Assembly: GCF_040685555.1 (NCBI RefSeq) | Contig: NZ_JBFBIK010000002.1 | Coordinates: 62,001-126,000 of the forward strand | DNA: 64,000 nucleotides | Direction: 5' to 3' | Source: Sphaerisporangium sp040685555 | GTDB taxonomy: Bacteria; Actinomycetota; Actinomycetes; Streptosporangiales; Streptosporangiaceae | Shown here: positions 1 through 8,274 of the stretch, one piece after another | How positions within the stretch are numbered: the first letter of the stretch is position 1 | How the letters are laid out: each line of letters starts with the position of its first letter | Notes under the pieces: generated by a model | The model's database searches: none | Told to the model about the DNA's origin: nothing | Seen by the model: the letters and a program-made list of their open reading frames with translations, nothing else | Translations under genes and position numbers: made by a program

Positions 1-471
1 CTGGCCCCGGTACCACTCGTTCTGCAGGAACCCGAGGCCGAGGCCGTCGAAGAGCCGGTTCAGGCCGACGGCCTGGGCGTCCTGGCCGCTGTTCATCAGC
101 CAGCGCCACACGACTCCGGTGGCGACGAAGGAGATGGCCATCGGGAACAGGTAGATGGCCCGGAAGCCGCCCTCACCCCTGATCCCCTTCTCCATGAGGA
201 AGGCGAGGAGCCAGCCGAGGACCAGCGCGCCTCCCACGAAGACCAGCGTGAAGACGATCGCGTGCCGGACCGAGATGCCCCAGCGCTCCTGCTCCCAGAT
301 GGAGAAGAAGTTCGTGAGGCCCACGAACTCGCCCTCGGAGATCTCGTCATGCTGGTCGGTCATCGCCAGCTTGAAGTTCCATCCGAGCATTCCGTACACG
401 AAGACCGCTATCGCGATGATCGACGGCGTCACCAGGAGCAGGCCTGGCAGCCATCTTTTGACGCGCGACAC
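1..471 (-). CDS. Carbohydrate ABC transporter permease (MalF-like), partial
   Basis: Amino-terminal 157 residues of an inner-membrane permease subunit that would form half of the channel of a sugar ABC importer; the gene runs off the left edge. The GTG at 471 follows a GGGGG ribosome site. The product has a basic start (SRVKRW), a first membrane helix at about residues 8-27, then the FVGLTNFFS segment typical of MalF/UgpA-type permeases, and two more helices, the last containing LFPMAISFVATGVVWRWL. The EAA loop that contacts the ATPase lies outside the window. It sits 60 bases downstream of the binding-protein gene on the same strand, so the two are almost certainly one operon with further genes beyond the edge. 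The substrate cannot be told from this piece. Confidence 0.9.
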   Translation of the reverse strand, partial: MSRVKRWLPGLLLVTPSIIAIAVFVYGMLGWNFKLAMTDQHDEISEGEFVGLTNFFSIWEQERWGISVRHAIVFTLVFVGGALVLGWLLAFLMEKGIRGEGGFRAIYLFPMAISFVATGVVWRWLMNSGQDAQAVGLNRLFDGLGLGFLQNEWYRGQ

Positions 472-531
472 AGATACCCCCAGTGAAGGCCCGCCCCCGC
501 GACGTGCGGGCACGGGCCGTACGAGATCAGC

Positions 532-1818
532 TCACTGATTGTTGGCCGTGGCGGCCTCGACCAGCGCCGCCTGGAGCTTGGCCGGGTCCTTGCTCTGCAG
601 GAACAGGCCGACCGCCTCGGTGATGGCCGTCTTCCAGGCGTCGTTGGCGACAACACCGTGCTGGATCGAACCCGCCAGCTTGTCGTTCGCCCACTGGCCG
701 AGGTCCCACTCCAGGTAGTCCTTGTAGAGCGACTTGTCGGCGTCCTTGCGAGCCGGGATGGAGCCCTTCTTGGGGTTGAAGGCGTCCTGGCCCTCCTTGC
801 TCGCCGCGACCTTGAGCCACGCCAGAGCGCCGTCCTTGTTCGGAGCGCCCTTGGGGAGGGTGAAGCTGTCGGACAGCCACAGGAACGTGCCGTCGGTGCC
901 CGGCGAAGCCGCCCAGTCGAAGTCCCGCTTGGACGTCTTGCCGAGGCCGCCGTCCGGGGAGTTGTGGAAGTAGCCGTACGCCCAGTCGCCCATGATGTTG
1001 AAGGCGGCGGCACCGTCGGCGACCTGCTTGGCGGCGGGCTGCCAGTCGTCCTGCGGCGCGCCGGTGAACGACATGATCGTGCCGAAGTCGTTGAGCGCCT
1101 TGGTGACGGCGGGGCCCGACCAGTCCGCGCCCTTGACCCACAGCGCGTTGTAGGCGTCCGTGCCGAGGGAGCCGAGCAGCACGCTCTCCAGCAGGTGGAC
1201 GGCCGTCCACTCCGAGCCGATCGACAGCGGGATCTTCCCGGTCTTCTTGACGGCCTGGAGGTCGGTGATGAACTCCTCGATCGTCTTCGGCGCTCCGGCC
1301 ACGCCCGCGTCCTTCAGGACCTTCGGGTTGAACCACAGGACGTTGGAGCGGTGGATGTTCACCGGCACCGAGTAGACGTTGCCCTCGTAGGTGATCTGGT
1401 CCACCAGCTGCTGCGGGAAGACGTCCTTGAGCTTGAGCTCGTCATAGAGGGAGTTCAGCGGTTCGAGCTTGCCGCCCTTGATGTAGCCCTGCAGCTCGGC
1501 GCCGGCGTGTCCCTGGAAGGTGTCCGGGGGCTGGTTGGCCTGGAGCTTGCTGGAGAGCAGCGCCCGCGCCTTGTCACCCGAACCGCCCGCGACGGCGGCG
1601 TCGAAGAACGTGAGGTTGGGGTTCTGCTTCTCGAAGATCTCCCGCATGGCCTTGAGGCCGTCGGCCTCGCCGGGGCCCGTCCACCACGAAAAGACCTCGA
1701 CCTGCTTCTTCGCCGTCTGCCCGCCGGTGCCGTTCGCGTCACCACCACCGCCACACGCGGAGAGGGAGAGAACGCCTGCCACGGTGACCGCGACGGCCGA
1801 CATCCACCGTCGTCGCAT
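532..1818 (-). CDS. Sugar ABC transporter substrate-binding lipoprotein
   Basis: Extracellular solute-binding protein (family 1) of 428 residues that captures a sugar outside the membrane and delivers it to the permease encoded just downstream. A lipoprotein signal is visible: basic MRRRW, a hydrophobic stretch, then LSLSAC with Cys at about 22, followed by a Gly-rich tether (GGGGDANGTGG). The mature part begins VEVFSWWTGPGEADGL, the usual family start, and ends with an Ala-rich helix. The length is normal for the family. The ATG at 1818 has an AAGGGA ribosome site. A perfect LacI-type palindrome lies about 70 bases upstream, which suggests control by a sugar-responsive repressor encoded elsewhere. 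Substrate not identified; an oligosaccharide or glucoside is plausible given the beta-glucosidase at 9 kb, but that is inference. Confidence 0.93.
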   Translation of the reverse strand: MRRRWMSAVAVTVAGVLSLSACGGGGDANGTGGQTAKKQVEVFSWWTGPGEADGLKAMREIFEKQNPNLTFFDAAVAGGSGDKARALLSSKLQANQPPDTFQGHAGAELQGYIKGGKLEPLNSLYDELKLKDVFPQQLVDQITYEGNVYSVPVNIHRSNVLWFNPKVLKDAGVAGAPKTIEEFITDLQAVKKTGKIPLSIGSEWTAVHLLESVLLGSLGTDAYNALWVKGADWSGPAVTKALNDFGTIMSFTGAPQDDWQPAAKQVADGAAAFNIMGDWAYGYFHNSPDGGLGKTSKRDFDWAASPGTDGTFLWLSDSFTLPKGAPNKDGALAWLKVAASKEGQDAFNPKKGSIPARKDADKSLYKDYLEWDLGQWANDKLAGSIQHGVVANDAWKTAITEAVGLFLQSKDPAKLQAALVEAATANNQ

Positions 1819-1885
1819 TCTTTGGTCCCTTCAAGGTTGATGGAGGCTGTCCACTTAAGCCCGCCCCCGTCTACCAGGCCGTTGG

Positions 1886-1899
1886 TGACAACGTTGTCA
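1886..1899. promoter_or_regulatory. LacI/GalR-type operator upstream of the sugar ABC operon
   Basis: TGACAACGTTGTCA is a perfect 14-base palindrome with the central CG step typical of LacI/GalR-family operators. It lies 68 bases before the ATG of the binding-protein gene. No LacI-family gene is present in the window. The operator role is inferred from motif and position. Confidence 0.65.
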
Positions 1900-1980
1900 G
1901 TAGGCAATCAAGCCACTTCTCACAGCAGATCGTCAAGAGCGTGCAAATAACGTCTCTGCATAGGACAAAGGGCGCATCCC

Positions 1981-2769
1981 TCAGAGCCGGGTGATCACCT
2001 TGCGGTCCTCGTCGACCAGGGCCGCGAGGGTGATGCCGAAGTCGTGGACGATGCTCCGGAGCTGGGGGCGGGTGATGCCCGGCACCGCGACCACCGTCGC
2101 GCCGCGCATCAGCGCCAGGCTCACCAGCACGGGGATGTCGCACCCGCCGTCGAGCGGCCAGGCCACCAGGACGACGTCCGACGCGACCAGGTCGGCCGTA
2201 CGGTCGAGCGTGCGCACGCCCGCAAGGAACTCCCGGTGGGTGAGCACGCCGTCCGCCATGGCGACGGCCGGCTCGGTGGCGGGGGCCGTCTGCGGCCGGG
2301 GCGTCTCGCCCATGTCGAGCAGTTCGTCGAAGTCCACCGTGTCGGGGGTGGGGCCGAACGTCACGATCTGCCGCACCCGCGAGGCGTCGGCCGCCTCGCT
2401 CGCCGCCTCCACCAGGTCGGGAGTGGTGAACAGCAGGCGGACGTCGTGGTGGGTGAACAGCGCGGCCATCTCGGCGATGCCGCTGCTCACGCTCACCGGC
2501 AGGGCCACGCCCCCGGCGGCGATCACGCTGAGCAGGGCGACGATCTGCGCGGGCACCGTGTGGACGTAGACGCCCGAGACCTGCCCCGCCTTCATGCCGC
2601 GCTTCACCAGGCCCGCCGCCGCCCTCGTCACGGAGGCGGCCAGCCGCTGGTAGGTGTAGACCGCCCCCCCGGCGAGGTCGACCAGAGCGTGCCGGTCACC
2701 TCGTTCGACGGCCGTGCCGAGCAGGGCACCGGTCACGGTGGCGGTCGCCGGGAAAGTGCTGGACGTCAT
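1981..2769 (-). CDS. Short AMP-binding (acyl-CoA synthetase-like) protein lacking the nucleotide loop
   Basis: The 262-residue product resembles the first half of an ANL-superfamily acyl-CoA synthetase: GDRHALVDLAGGAVYTYQRL, then GVYVHTVPAQIVALLSVIAAGGVALPVS, matching the usual early core. The Ser/Thr/Gly-rich ATP loop expected between the early core and the LTHREFL segment is missing: the protein reads AVAMADGVLTHREFLAGV directly. It also stops after the LALMRGATVVAVPG region, so the adenylate-forming motifs and the C-terminal lid are absent. It is therefore unlikely to be an active ligase. It may be a truncated gene, a substrate-binding or regulatory relative, or a gene on the way to being lost; the frame is intact and codon use is normal. 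The next gene upstream is a LuxR-type regulator on the same strand; no function can be assigned. Confidence 0.7.
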   Translation of the reverse strand: MTSSTFPATATVTGALLGTAVERGDRHALVDLAGGAVYTYQRLAASVTRAAAGLVKRGMKAGQVSGVYVHTVPAQIVALLSVIAAGGVALPVSVSSGIAEMAALFTHHDVRLLFTTPDLVEAASEAADASRVRQIVTFGPTPDTVDFDELLDMGETPRPQTAPATEPAVAMADGVLTHREFLAGVRTLDRTADLVASDVVLVAWPLDGGCDIPVLVSLALMRGATVVAVPGITRPQLRSIVHDFGITLAALVDEDRKVITRL

Positions 2770-2815
2770 TCGGACGACGGTACGGGCTGCCGCGTCTCTA
2801 CGGGATCCGCCAATG

Positions 2816-2860
2816 TGTGTAGATAACTGTGTAGCCGGGGCCGCGGGCCCCTACATATGT
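2816..2860. repeat. Repeats and GC-rich hairpin in the AMP-binding gene leader
   Basis: The 458-base stretch between 2770 and 3227 has no convincing gene. Near its left end TGTGTAG occurs twice (2816 and 2828) and is followed by an inverted repeat, GTAG...GGGGCC-GCG-GGCCCC-CTAC (2831-2854), and the palindrome ACATATGT. This sits about 50-90 bases upstream of the AMP-binding-like gene start and may be its promoter or operator. The rest of the interval is GC-rich and shows nothing recognisable. Confidence 0.35.
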
Positions 2861-3227
2861 GCCGTCCCGAACCTGACCGGAGCCGGCCGCGGTGAGGCCG
2901 GCCGGCAGGCGGGGACGAGCTCGGGCCGGCGGCGCCACGACGTGCCGTGACCCGAGCTCGCGGGCCGCGTGCCCCTGGGGCTCGGTCTCCACCCCTCCGA
3001 GGTGACCTCGCCCGTCACGCGGGACACGCGGCGTTCCTGCGCCGACCGGCCCGTGGCCTGTACGCGCCGCTCCCACGAGCCCCCCGCCCGGGGTCACCGG
3101 AGGACGGCCGCCACCGACCGATCAGGCCACCAACCTAAGCCGGAAGGCCTGGTCCCGCCCATGCTCCACACTGCGCATTCGGAGGGTGACCATAAGCCCG
3201 CCCACCTATGTACGAGCTCTCCCTGGC

Positions 3228-5267
3228 TCAGTCGCGGGCGCCCGACCTGTAGGCGCCCCACTCGACCATCCAGGCGGCCACCTGGGTGCGCGAGGAGAAA
3301 CCGAGCTTGGCCAGCATGTTGGCCACGTGCCGGGCGACGGTCGCCGAGCTGATGACCAGCTCGGCGGCGATCGCGCGGTTGCTGAGCCCCTGGACGATGA
3401 GCAGGGCGATCTCCTGCTCCCGCGCGGTGAGGGTGGCCCCCGGGGCGAGGGGGTTCCCGGGAGCGAGGGAGTTCCCCTCGGTGACGGTGTTTCCCGGAGT
3501 GAGGCGGCTCGCGGGGGTGGGTGGCCCGCCGGGTGGCGCGGGGGCACGCGGCCCGGTGATGGTGCCGGGCTCGGGGTGGCGATCGTCCTGGGTGGTGATC
3601 TCCAAGGCGTACGCCATCGCCTGGTCGGCGGTCATCCGTCTCCCGCGCGCCGTGAGCCCGGCCGGCTCGGCCGATGCGGCCAGTCCCACCGGCCCCGGCA
3701 TCCCGGCCGGCCCGGCCGGCCGCGTCGAGCCGGTCGGCCCGGCCGGCCCCACGGGCTGGTCGAGGAGGGCGAACAGGATCAGGGCGAGCGCGTCGCCCGC
3801 GAGGCCCTGTGCCGAGCGGTAGGACGCGAGCCCGGCCTCCGCGTACTCGCCCGCCTCGTCCCGCCTGCCCTGCATCAGCGCGAGCGTGCCTCGCAGGGCG
3901 AGCGCCTGCCCGCGCAGGGTGCCCGGCAGGTGCGGCGGCGCGGTGGCGAGCAGGCGCTCCAGCCACGCGGCGACCTGGAACCGGCACGTGCCGGCGCCGA
4001 TCACCACCCAGCGCAGGTTGACGATCAGGCGGATCGCCGGCTCGGGGTCGCCGATGTCGATCGACCACCTGATGGCACTGGCCAGGTCGGGCTTCAGCCC
4101 TTCGAGCTGTCGCAGCAGGCGCTCGCTCGTGGGCCACGGCGTGTGCGGGCCCGGCTTGATCGCCGCGTCGAACTTCTCCGCGACCTGGTGGACGTAGTCG
4201 CGGTGACGGCGCCGGAAACGGTCTTCCTCCCCCGCCGTGCTCAGCCGCTCGGCGGCGTAGTCACGAATGGGGCGGAGCAGGCGGTAGCGGGCCTCGCCCG
4301 CCATCTCGCCGTCGAGCACGACCAGTGACCTGGAGATCAGGCCGCGCGTATGCGGCGGCACGTCCTCGACCCAGAGGCCGCTCCCCGCGCAGACCTGCTC
4401 GGCCATGCGGAGCGTCCATCCGTCCTTGAAGACGGTGACCCGTCGGAGCAGCGCCTTCTCGGGATCGCTGAGCAGGTGGTAGCTCCAGTCGATGGTGGCG
4501 GCCACGACACGGTGACGCGAGATCGCCCCCTCGCGAACGGGCGGGCTCATCTCCCGGAAATGGCGGCCCGTGCGCGCCACCGCCTCCTCGACGGTGAGCT
4601 CGCACATCGTCGCCGCCACCAGCTCGATCGCGAGCGGGATGCCGCCGAGCCGGCGGACCAGCGAGGCGATACCGTCGCGGGCCGGCGTGAACCCGGGCCG
4701 CGCCTTCTCCGCGCGGTCGTGGAAGAGCCGCACGGCCTCACAGGACGCCAGATCGCCGGTCCAGCGGTCGTCGCCTTCCTCGGGAAGCGTCAGAGGGGGA
4801 ACCCGCCAGGCCGTCTCGCGGGCGAGCCCCAACGGCCGGCGGCCGGTGGCGAGGATCTTGGCCTCGGGACAGGCGGACAGCACCCGCCGGCACAGCCGCG
4901 CGCAGTCGTCGGGCAGGGAGTCGCAGCCGTCGAGGACCAGGAGCACGCGGCGGTCTCCGATCGCCTCCACGACGGCGTCCTCGTGTGAGTGGGACCCCTC
5001 GGGCGAGACGCGGAGCACCGCGGCGACACAGGCGGCGATCTCCTGAGGCTGCGCCGCGCCACCCAGCTCCACCAGCCGCGCACCGCCCGGGAACCGCTCC
5101 GCGATCTCGGCGCCGACCTTCAGCGCGAGGCGGGTCTTGCCGATGCCTCCGGCGCCGCACAGCGTCACCACGCGGCTCACGGCGAGGAGTTGCGCCAACT
5201 CGTCCACATCGGATTGTCGGCCCACAAAGCTGGTGGGCTCCGGCGGGAAGTCGGTGGTGGCGGTCAT
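3228..5267 (-). CDS. NB-ARC ATPase / LuxR-type HTH transcriptional regulator
   Basis: A 679-residue STAND-type regulator. A nucleotide-binding domain begins near residue 12 with FVGRQSDVDEL, has a P-loop GAGGIGKT at 38-45 and a Walker B VLLVLDG at about 109-114, followed by winged-helix and helical parts. The C-terminus carries a LuxR/GerE helix-turn-helix (LTAREQEIALLIVQGLSNRA). Between them lies an unusual Gly/Pro linker (VGPAGPTG, PAGPAGMPGPVG) and a second one with PGN repeats just before the HTH. The expected tetratricopeptide region is short. Start: the ATG at 5267 has GGAGG three bases before it; an upstream in-frame TTG at 5303 is less likely. Such proteins (AfsR/MalT-like layout) usually activate neighbouring genes after nucleotide-driven assembly. 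Target unknown. Confidence 0.88.
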   Translation of the reverse strand: MTATTDFPPEPTSFVGRQSDVDELAQLLAVSRVVTLCGAGGIGKTRLALKVGAEIAERFPGGARLVELGGAAQPQEIAACVAAVLRVSPEGSHSHEDAVVEAIGDRRVLLVLDGCDSLPDDCARLCRRVLSACPEAKILATGRRPLGLARETAWRVPPLTLPEEGDDRWTGDLASCEAVRLFHDRAEKARPGFTPARDGIASLVRRLGGIPLAIELVAATMCELTVEEAVARTGRHFREMSPPVREGAISRHRVVAATIDWSYHLLSDPEKALLRRVTVFKDGWTLRMAEQVCAGSGLWVEDVPPHTRGLISRSLVVLDGEMAGEARYRLLRPIRDYAAERLSTAGEEDRFRRRHRDYVHQVAEKFDAAIKPGPHTPWPTSERLLRQLEGLKPDLASAIRWSIDIGDPEPAIRLIVNLRWVVIGAGTCRFQVAAWLERLLATAPPHLPGTLRGQALALRGTLALMQGRRDEAGEYAEAGLASYRSAQGLAGDALALILFALLDQPVGPAGPTGSTRPAGPAGMPGPVGLAASAEPAGLTARGRRMTADQAMAYALEITTQDDRHPEPGTITGPRAPAPPGGPPTPASRLTPGNTVTEGNSLAPGNPLAPGATLTAREQEIALLIVQGLSNRAIAAELVISSATVARHVANMLAKLGFSSRTQVAAWMVEWGAYRSGARD

Positions 5268-5928
5268 ACGCCTCCGGAGGCAGGGGGGCTGGCCATTACG
5301 CAAGTGTTACACCAAATAACGGAGCGCGCTCGACTGATGGCGCTATTCGCGTCACCCCTGGTGGAGGCGGCCAAGTCTGCCGAGAAAAGCGAAACTCTTT
5401 GTAGATTTCTACGGACGAGTGAACTCTCCGGTCAATGCGACCGGGTGCTTTGTCCCATCCAGGTGCGCCGAGTCCCGCCATGCACCTAGATCGGATCTGT
5501 CAAGACGGCGACGGCCCCCGACGGCGGCCACAGAATGTTAACTACTTTCTCAATTTCCGACCTTCCGTAATTGTGATCATATTGGCTACTCTGCTGTGAT
5601 CACGTCGCATGGACGGCCTCGCCGCGGCGGGCCGGACACGAGCCCTGGCACGTTCCCGTGTGAAGTGTGTTTCGGCGGGCAGATCGGACGAGCGACGACG
5701 GAGATCGACGGTGACGCGAGAACGAATCCACGCTTTCCCCCTCGGGCCCGTTTCCGGACAGAGAAAAAGGCCCTTCCCGAACCGGCGTTCCGGCCTGTCC
5801 ACTCTGTACGAAGAGTGATCGTCAATGGCTGGAGCTGCGATCTACGGTCACGGAAGGTAAGATTCCACGAGCACCGGCCTCCCGGAGGACCTCCGGGCCG
5901 GTAAGGCACCTCACGTCGGGAGACTCAG
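5268..5928. other. Long intergenic region, no convincing gene
   Basis: About 660 bases between two divergent genes with no supported coding region on either strand. It contains an AT-rich patch (5535-5600) with TGTGATCA twice (5572 and 5595, 23 bases apart), which would suit a promoter or operator region. A GC-rich hairpin lies at 5874-5901, just ahead of the small peptide gene. Short open frames here lack ribosome sites and protein-like composition. Confidence 0.5.
5874..5901 (+). promoter_or_regulatory. Hairpin in the leader of the 47-residue peptide gene
   Basis: CCGG, a three-base bulge, then CCCGGAGG pairs with CCTCCGGG and CCGG. It ends 27 bases before the ATG of the peptide gene and may be an attenuator, a processing site or an mRNA-stabilising element. 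It has no T tract. Confidence 0.35.
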
Positions 5929-6072
5929 ATGGAAACCGCCGACCTGGAAGACCTGAGCCTCGAACTCCTCCTCATCGCGGCCCTGCACGAGGAGGCCGAG
6001 CGCCTTGCCGCCCAGCTCCCGGAGCCGTCGGCCAGCAAGATCAAATGGGCCAGCCCCTTTCGCCCGAGGTAA
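5929..6072 (+). CDS. Small peptide gene upstream of an ABC exporter
   Basis: ATG at 5929 with GGGAG seven bases upstream opens a 47-codon frame ending TAA. The product starts METADLEDLSLELLLIAALH, an acidic, Leu-rich amphipathic segment, then EEAERLAAQLPEPSAS, and ends KIKWASPFRPR. The acidic/Leu-rich front and the short, basic, aromatic tail resemble the leader-core layout of ribosomally made peptide precursors, but there is no Cys, and no modification enzyme is encoded nearby. The next gene, 133 bases on and in the same direction, is an ABC exporter. I do not recognise the family. The alternative is a small regulatory or chance open frame. Confidence 0.5.
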   Translation: METADLEDLSLELLLIAALHEEAERLAAQLPEPSASKIKWASPFRPR

Positions 6073-6205
6073 CCGCCACGCTCCCCGTAATGACCGGCTC
6101 CGCCCGGCATAAGCGGGCCAAACCAAAGTAATTGCCACTTTCAACTTAAATGCCCGCTTTACGGCGGCGGGTTTAACTGTCAGTGCCGCCGGTCACACTG
6201 CGAGC

Positions 6206-8179
6206 ATGGCCGACCTTCCCCCGGAAACCTCCGTCCCGGACGGCTCCACCCCCAAGCACCCGCCACCCGGCGGCTCCGCCACCGACGACGCACTGGTCGA
6301 TCTCGGCGAGGTCGACTTCAACGACTGGAACGCCCACATCGTCACGATGACCGGCGTCGGCTTCCTCACGGTGGCGCGCAGGCTCCCCGCCCTCGTCGGC
6401 CACGCCGTCCGCATGGCCTGGCAGGCGAGCCCGCGCGACACCGTCGCCACGATCTCCCTGAGCGTGCTGGGCGGCGTCTTCACCGCCTTCGGGCTGCTCG
6501 CCACGACCGGCGTGCTGCAGGCGCTGTTCTCCGGGGGCCCGACTCCCGACCGCGTCAGGGCCGCCCTGCCCAGCCTGATACTCGTCGGCGTGGCCGCCAC
6601 CCTGCGCACGACCCTGCAGGCCGGGGCCGGCTGGGCGCAGTCCCGGCTGGAGCCACAGGTCGGCCGCATCGCCGAAAAACAGCTGTACGAGCTGACCAGC
6701 CGCGTCGACCTGATCTGCTTCGACGACCCCGACTTCCACGATTCGCTGCAGCGGGCCCGCATGCGCGGTGTGACCATGGTCGACACCGTGGTCAACTCGG
6801 CGATCGACGTGCTCACCGGGCTGATCGGCATCGGCGCCGCGGCCGGCGTGCTCGGCATCCTGCATCCCGTGCTGCTGCCCCTGCTCGTGCTGGCGGTCAT
6901 CCCCGACGCCTGGGCCGCCGTCCGCTCGGCCCGCATGCGCTACACCACGATGTACTCCCTGATACCGGTCCAGCGGCGCAAGTGGATCCTGACCGAGCTC
7001 ATGGCCGACAGGGAGACCGCGGCCGAGGTCCGCTCGTTCACCATGCGGCGCTTCCTCATGCGGCTGTACGACGCGGTGGCCGGCGCCGAGCAAGATGTCG
7101 TCGTCGACCTCGCCCGGCGGCAGACGGTGGCGAGGGTCATCGGCGAGGCGCTCGGCGGCGTCGGCACCGCCCTGGTCTACATCGCCCTCGGCGTCCTGCT
7201 CGCGATCGGCGCCGTCCCGCTGGCCGTGGCGGGCACCGCCGTCCTCGCCATCCGCTCGGGTCAAAGTTCCCTGGCCAACCTGATGTACTCCACCAACCGC
7301 CTGTACGAGGAGGGCCTCTACTTCACCGACTTCCTCGACTTCTGCGCCCAGGCCCGCGACCGCATGGGTCCGGCCCGGCCTCTCGGGGCGCCTTCGGCCT
7401 TCCAGCGGATCACGGTCGACGATGTGACCTTCAACTATCCGGGTAAGGAGGTTCCCGCACTCGACCACGTGTCCATCCACATCGACAAGGGCGAGGTGGT
7501 CGCCCTCGTCGGCGAGAACGGCTCGGGCAAGACCACCCTGTCCAAGATCCTCGCCGGGCTGTACGACCCCGCGAGCGGGCACGTCCGGTGGGACGAGGTG
7601 GAAATCGCCGACGTCGACCAGGAGGAGCTCCGCCGGCACATCGCCGTCATCGCCCAGGACCATACCCGCTGGCCGCTGACGGCCAAGGACAACATCTCCA
7701 TGGGCCTCGAGAAGGGCGAGGAGGCGTTGCTCGCGTCGGCGGAGGTGGCGGGAGCGGACCAGGTGGTCGCCGAGCTGCCGCACGGCTACCGCACCATGCT
7801 CGACCGCCGGTTCAAGGACGGGCACGAGCCCTCGGGCGGCCAGTGGCAGCGCATCGCGGTGGCCCGGGGCTTCTACCGCGACGCGCCGCTGCTGATCTGC
7901 GACGAGCCGACGGCCGCGCTGGACGCCCGCGCCGAGCACGCGCTCTTCGAGCGGATCCGCAGGCACGCCGACGGCCGCACCGTCCTGCTCATCACCCACC
8001 GCCTGGCCAGCGTGCGCTACGCCGACCGCATCTACGTCCTCGACCACGGCAAGGTCGTGGAGCAGGGCACCCACGACCAGCTCATGATCCATGACGGCAT
8101 CTACGCCGACCTGTACAACATCCAGGCCAGCGCCTACAGCGCGACCGGCGAGAGGAAGGGGGCCCCGACCCAGGTCTGA
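6206..8179 (+). CDS. ABC exporter with fused membrane and ATPase domains
   Basis: A 657-residue half-transporter of the ABC-B exporter type. A hydrophilic Pro-rich front of about 60 residues precedes membrane helices spread over residues 70-330, and the C-terminal ATPase carries Walker A GENGSGKTTLSK, signature PSGGQWQR (first Leu replaced by Pro), Walker B LLICDEPTAALD, and the His switch ITHRLASV. It should act as a dimer in the cytoplasmic membrane and export a peptide, lipid or drug. It has no peptidase C39 domain at the front, so any peptide cargo would have to be cleaved elsewhere. The small peptide gene lies 133 bases upstream in the same direction, making that peptide a candidate cargo (inference). 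The start ATG has only a weak ribosome site. Confidence 0.88.
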   Translation: MADLPPETSVPDGSTPKHPPPGGSATDDALVDLGEVDFNDWNAHIVTMTGVGFLTVARRLPALVGHAVRMAWQASPRDTVATISLSVLGGVFTAFGLLATTGVLQALFSGGPTPDRVRAALPSLILVGVAATLRTTLQAGAGWAQSRLEPQVGRIAEKQLYELTSRVDLICFDDPDFHDSLQRARMRGVTMVDTVVNSAIDVLTGLIGIGAAAGVLGILHPVLLPLLVLAVIPDAWAAVRSARMRYTTMYSLIPVQRRKWILTELMADRETAAEVRSFTMRRFLMRLYDAVAGAEQDVVVDLARRQTVARVIGEALGGVGTALVYIALGVLLAIGAVPLAVAGTAVLAIRSGQSSLANLMYSTNRLYEEGLYFTDFLDFCAQARDRMGPARPLGAPSAFQRITVDDVTFNYPGKEVPALDHVSIHIDKGEVVALVGENGSGKTTLSKILAGLYDPASGHVRWDEVEIADVDQEELRRHIAVIAQDHTRWPLTAKDNISMGLEKGEEALLASAEVAGADQVVAELPHGYRTMLDRRFKDGHEPSGGQWQRIAVARGFYRDAPLLICDEPTAALDARAEHALFERIRRHADGRTVLLITHRLASVRYADRIYVLDHGKVVEQGTHDQLMIHDGIYADLYNIQASAYSATGERKGAPTQV

Positions 8180-8274
8180 TCCCCCCGCGCCCGTGCCTGA
8201 AGCGCGATGAAGGAACGTGGCTGGCCTGATCACAGTGCCCTGGTGACACCGGCCTGATCACGGGGCCGCCCGGC

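Noticed and set aside
658..1950. 430-codon plus-strand open frame opposite the sugar-binding lipoprotein
   Set aside because: The minus-strand gene has lipobox, ribosome site and family start; the plus frame has none.
5572..5602. TGTGATCA repeated twice, considered as a Crp/GlxR site
   Set aside because: The two copies are direct, not inverted, and neither gives TGTGA-N6-TCACA; left as a possible promoter feature only.
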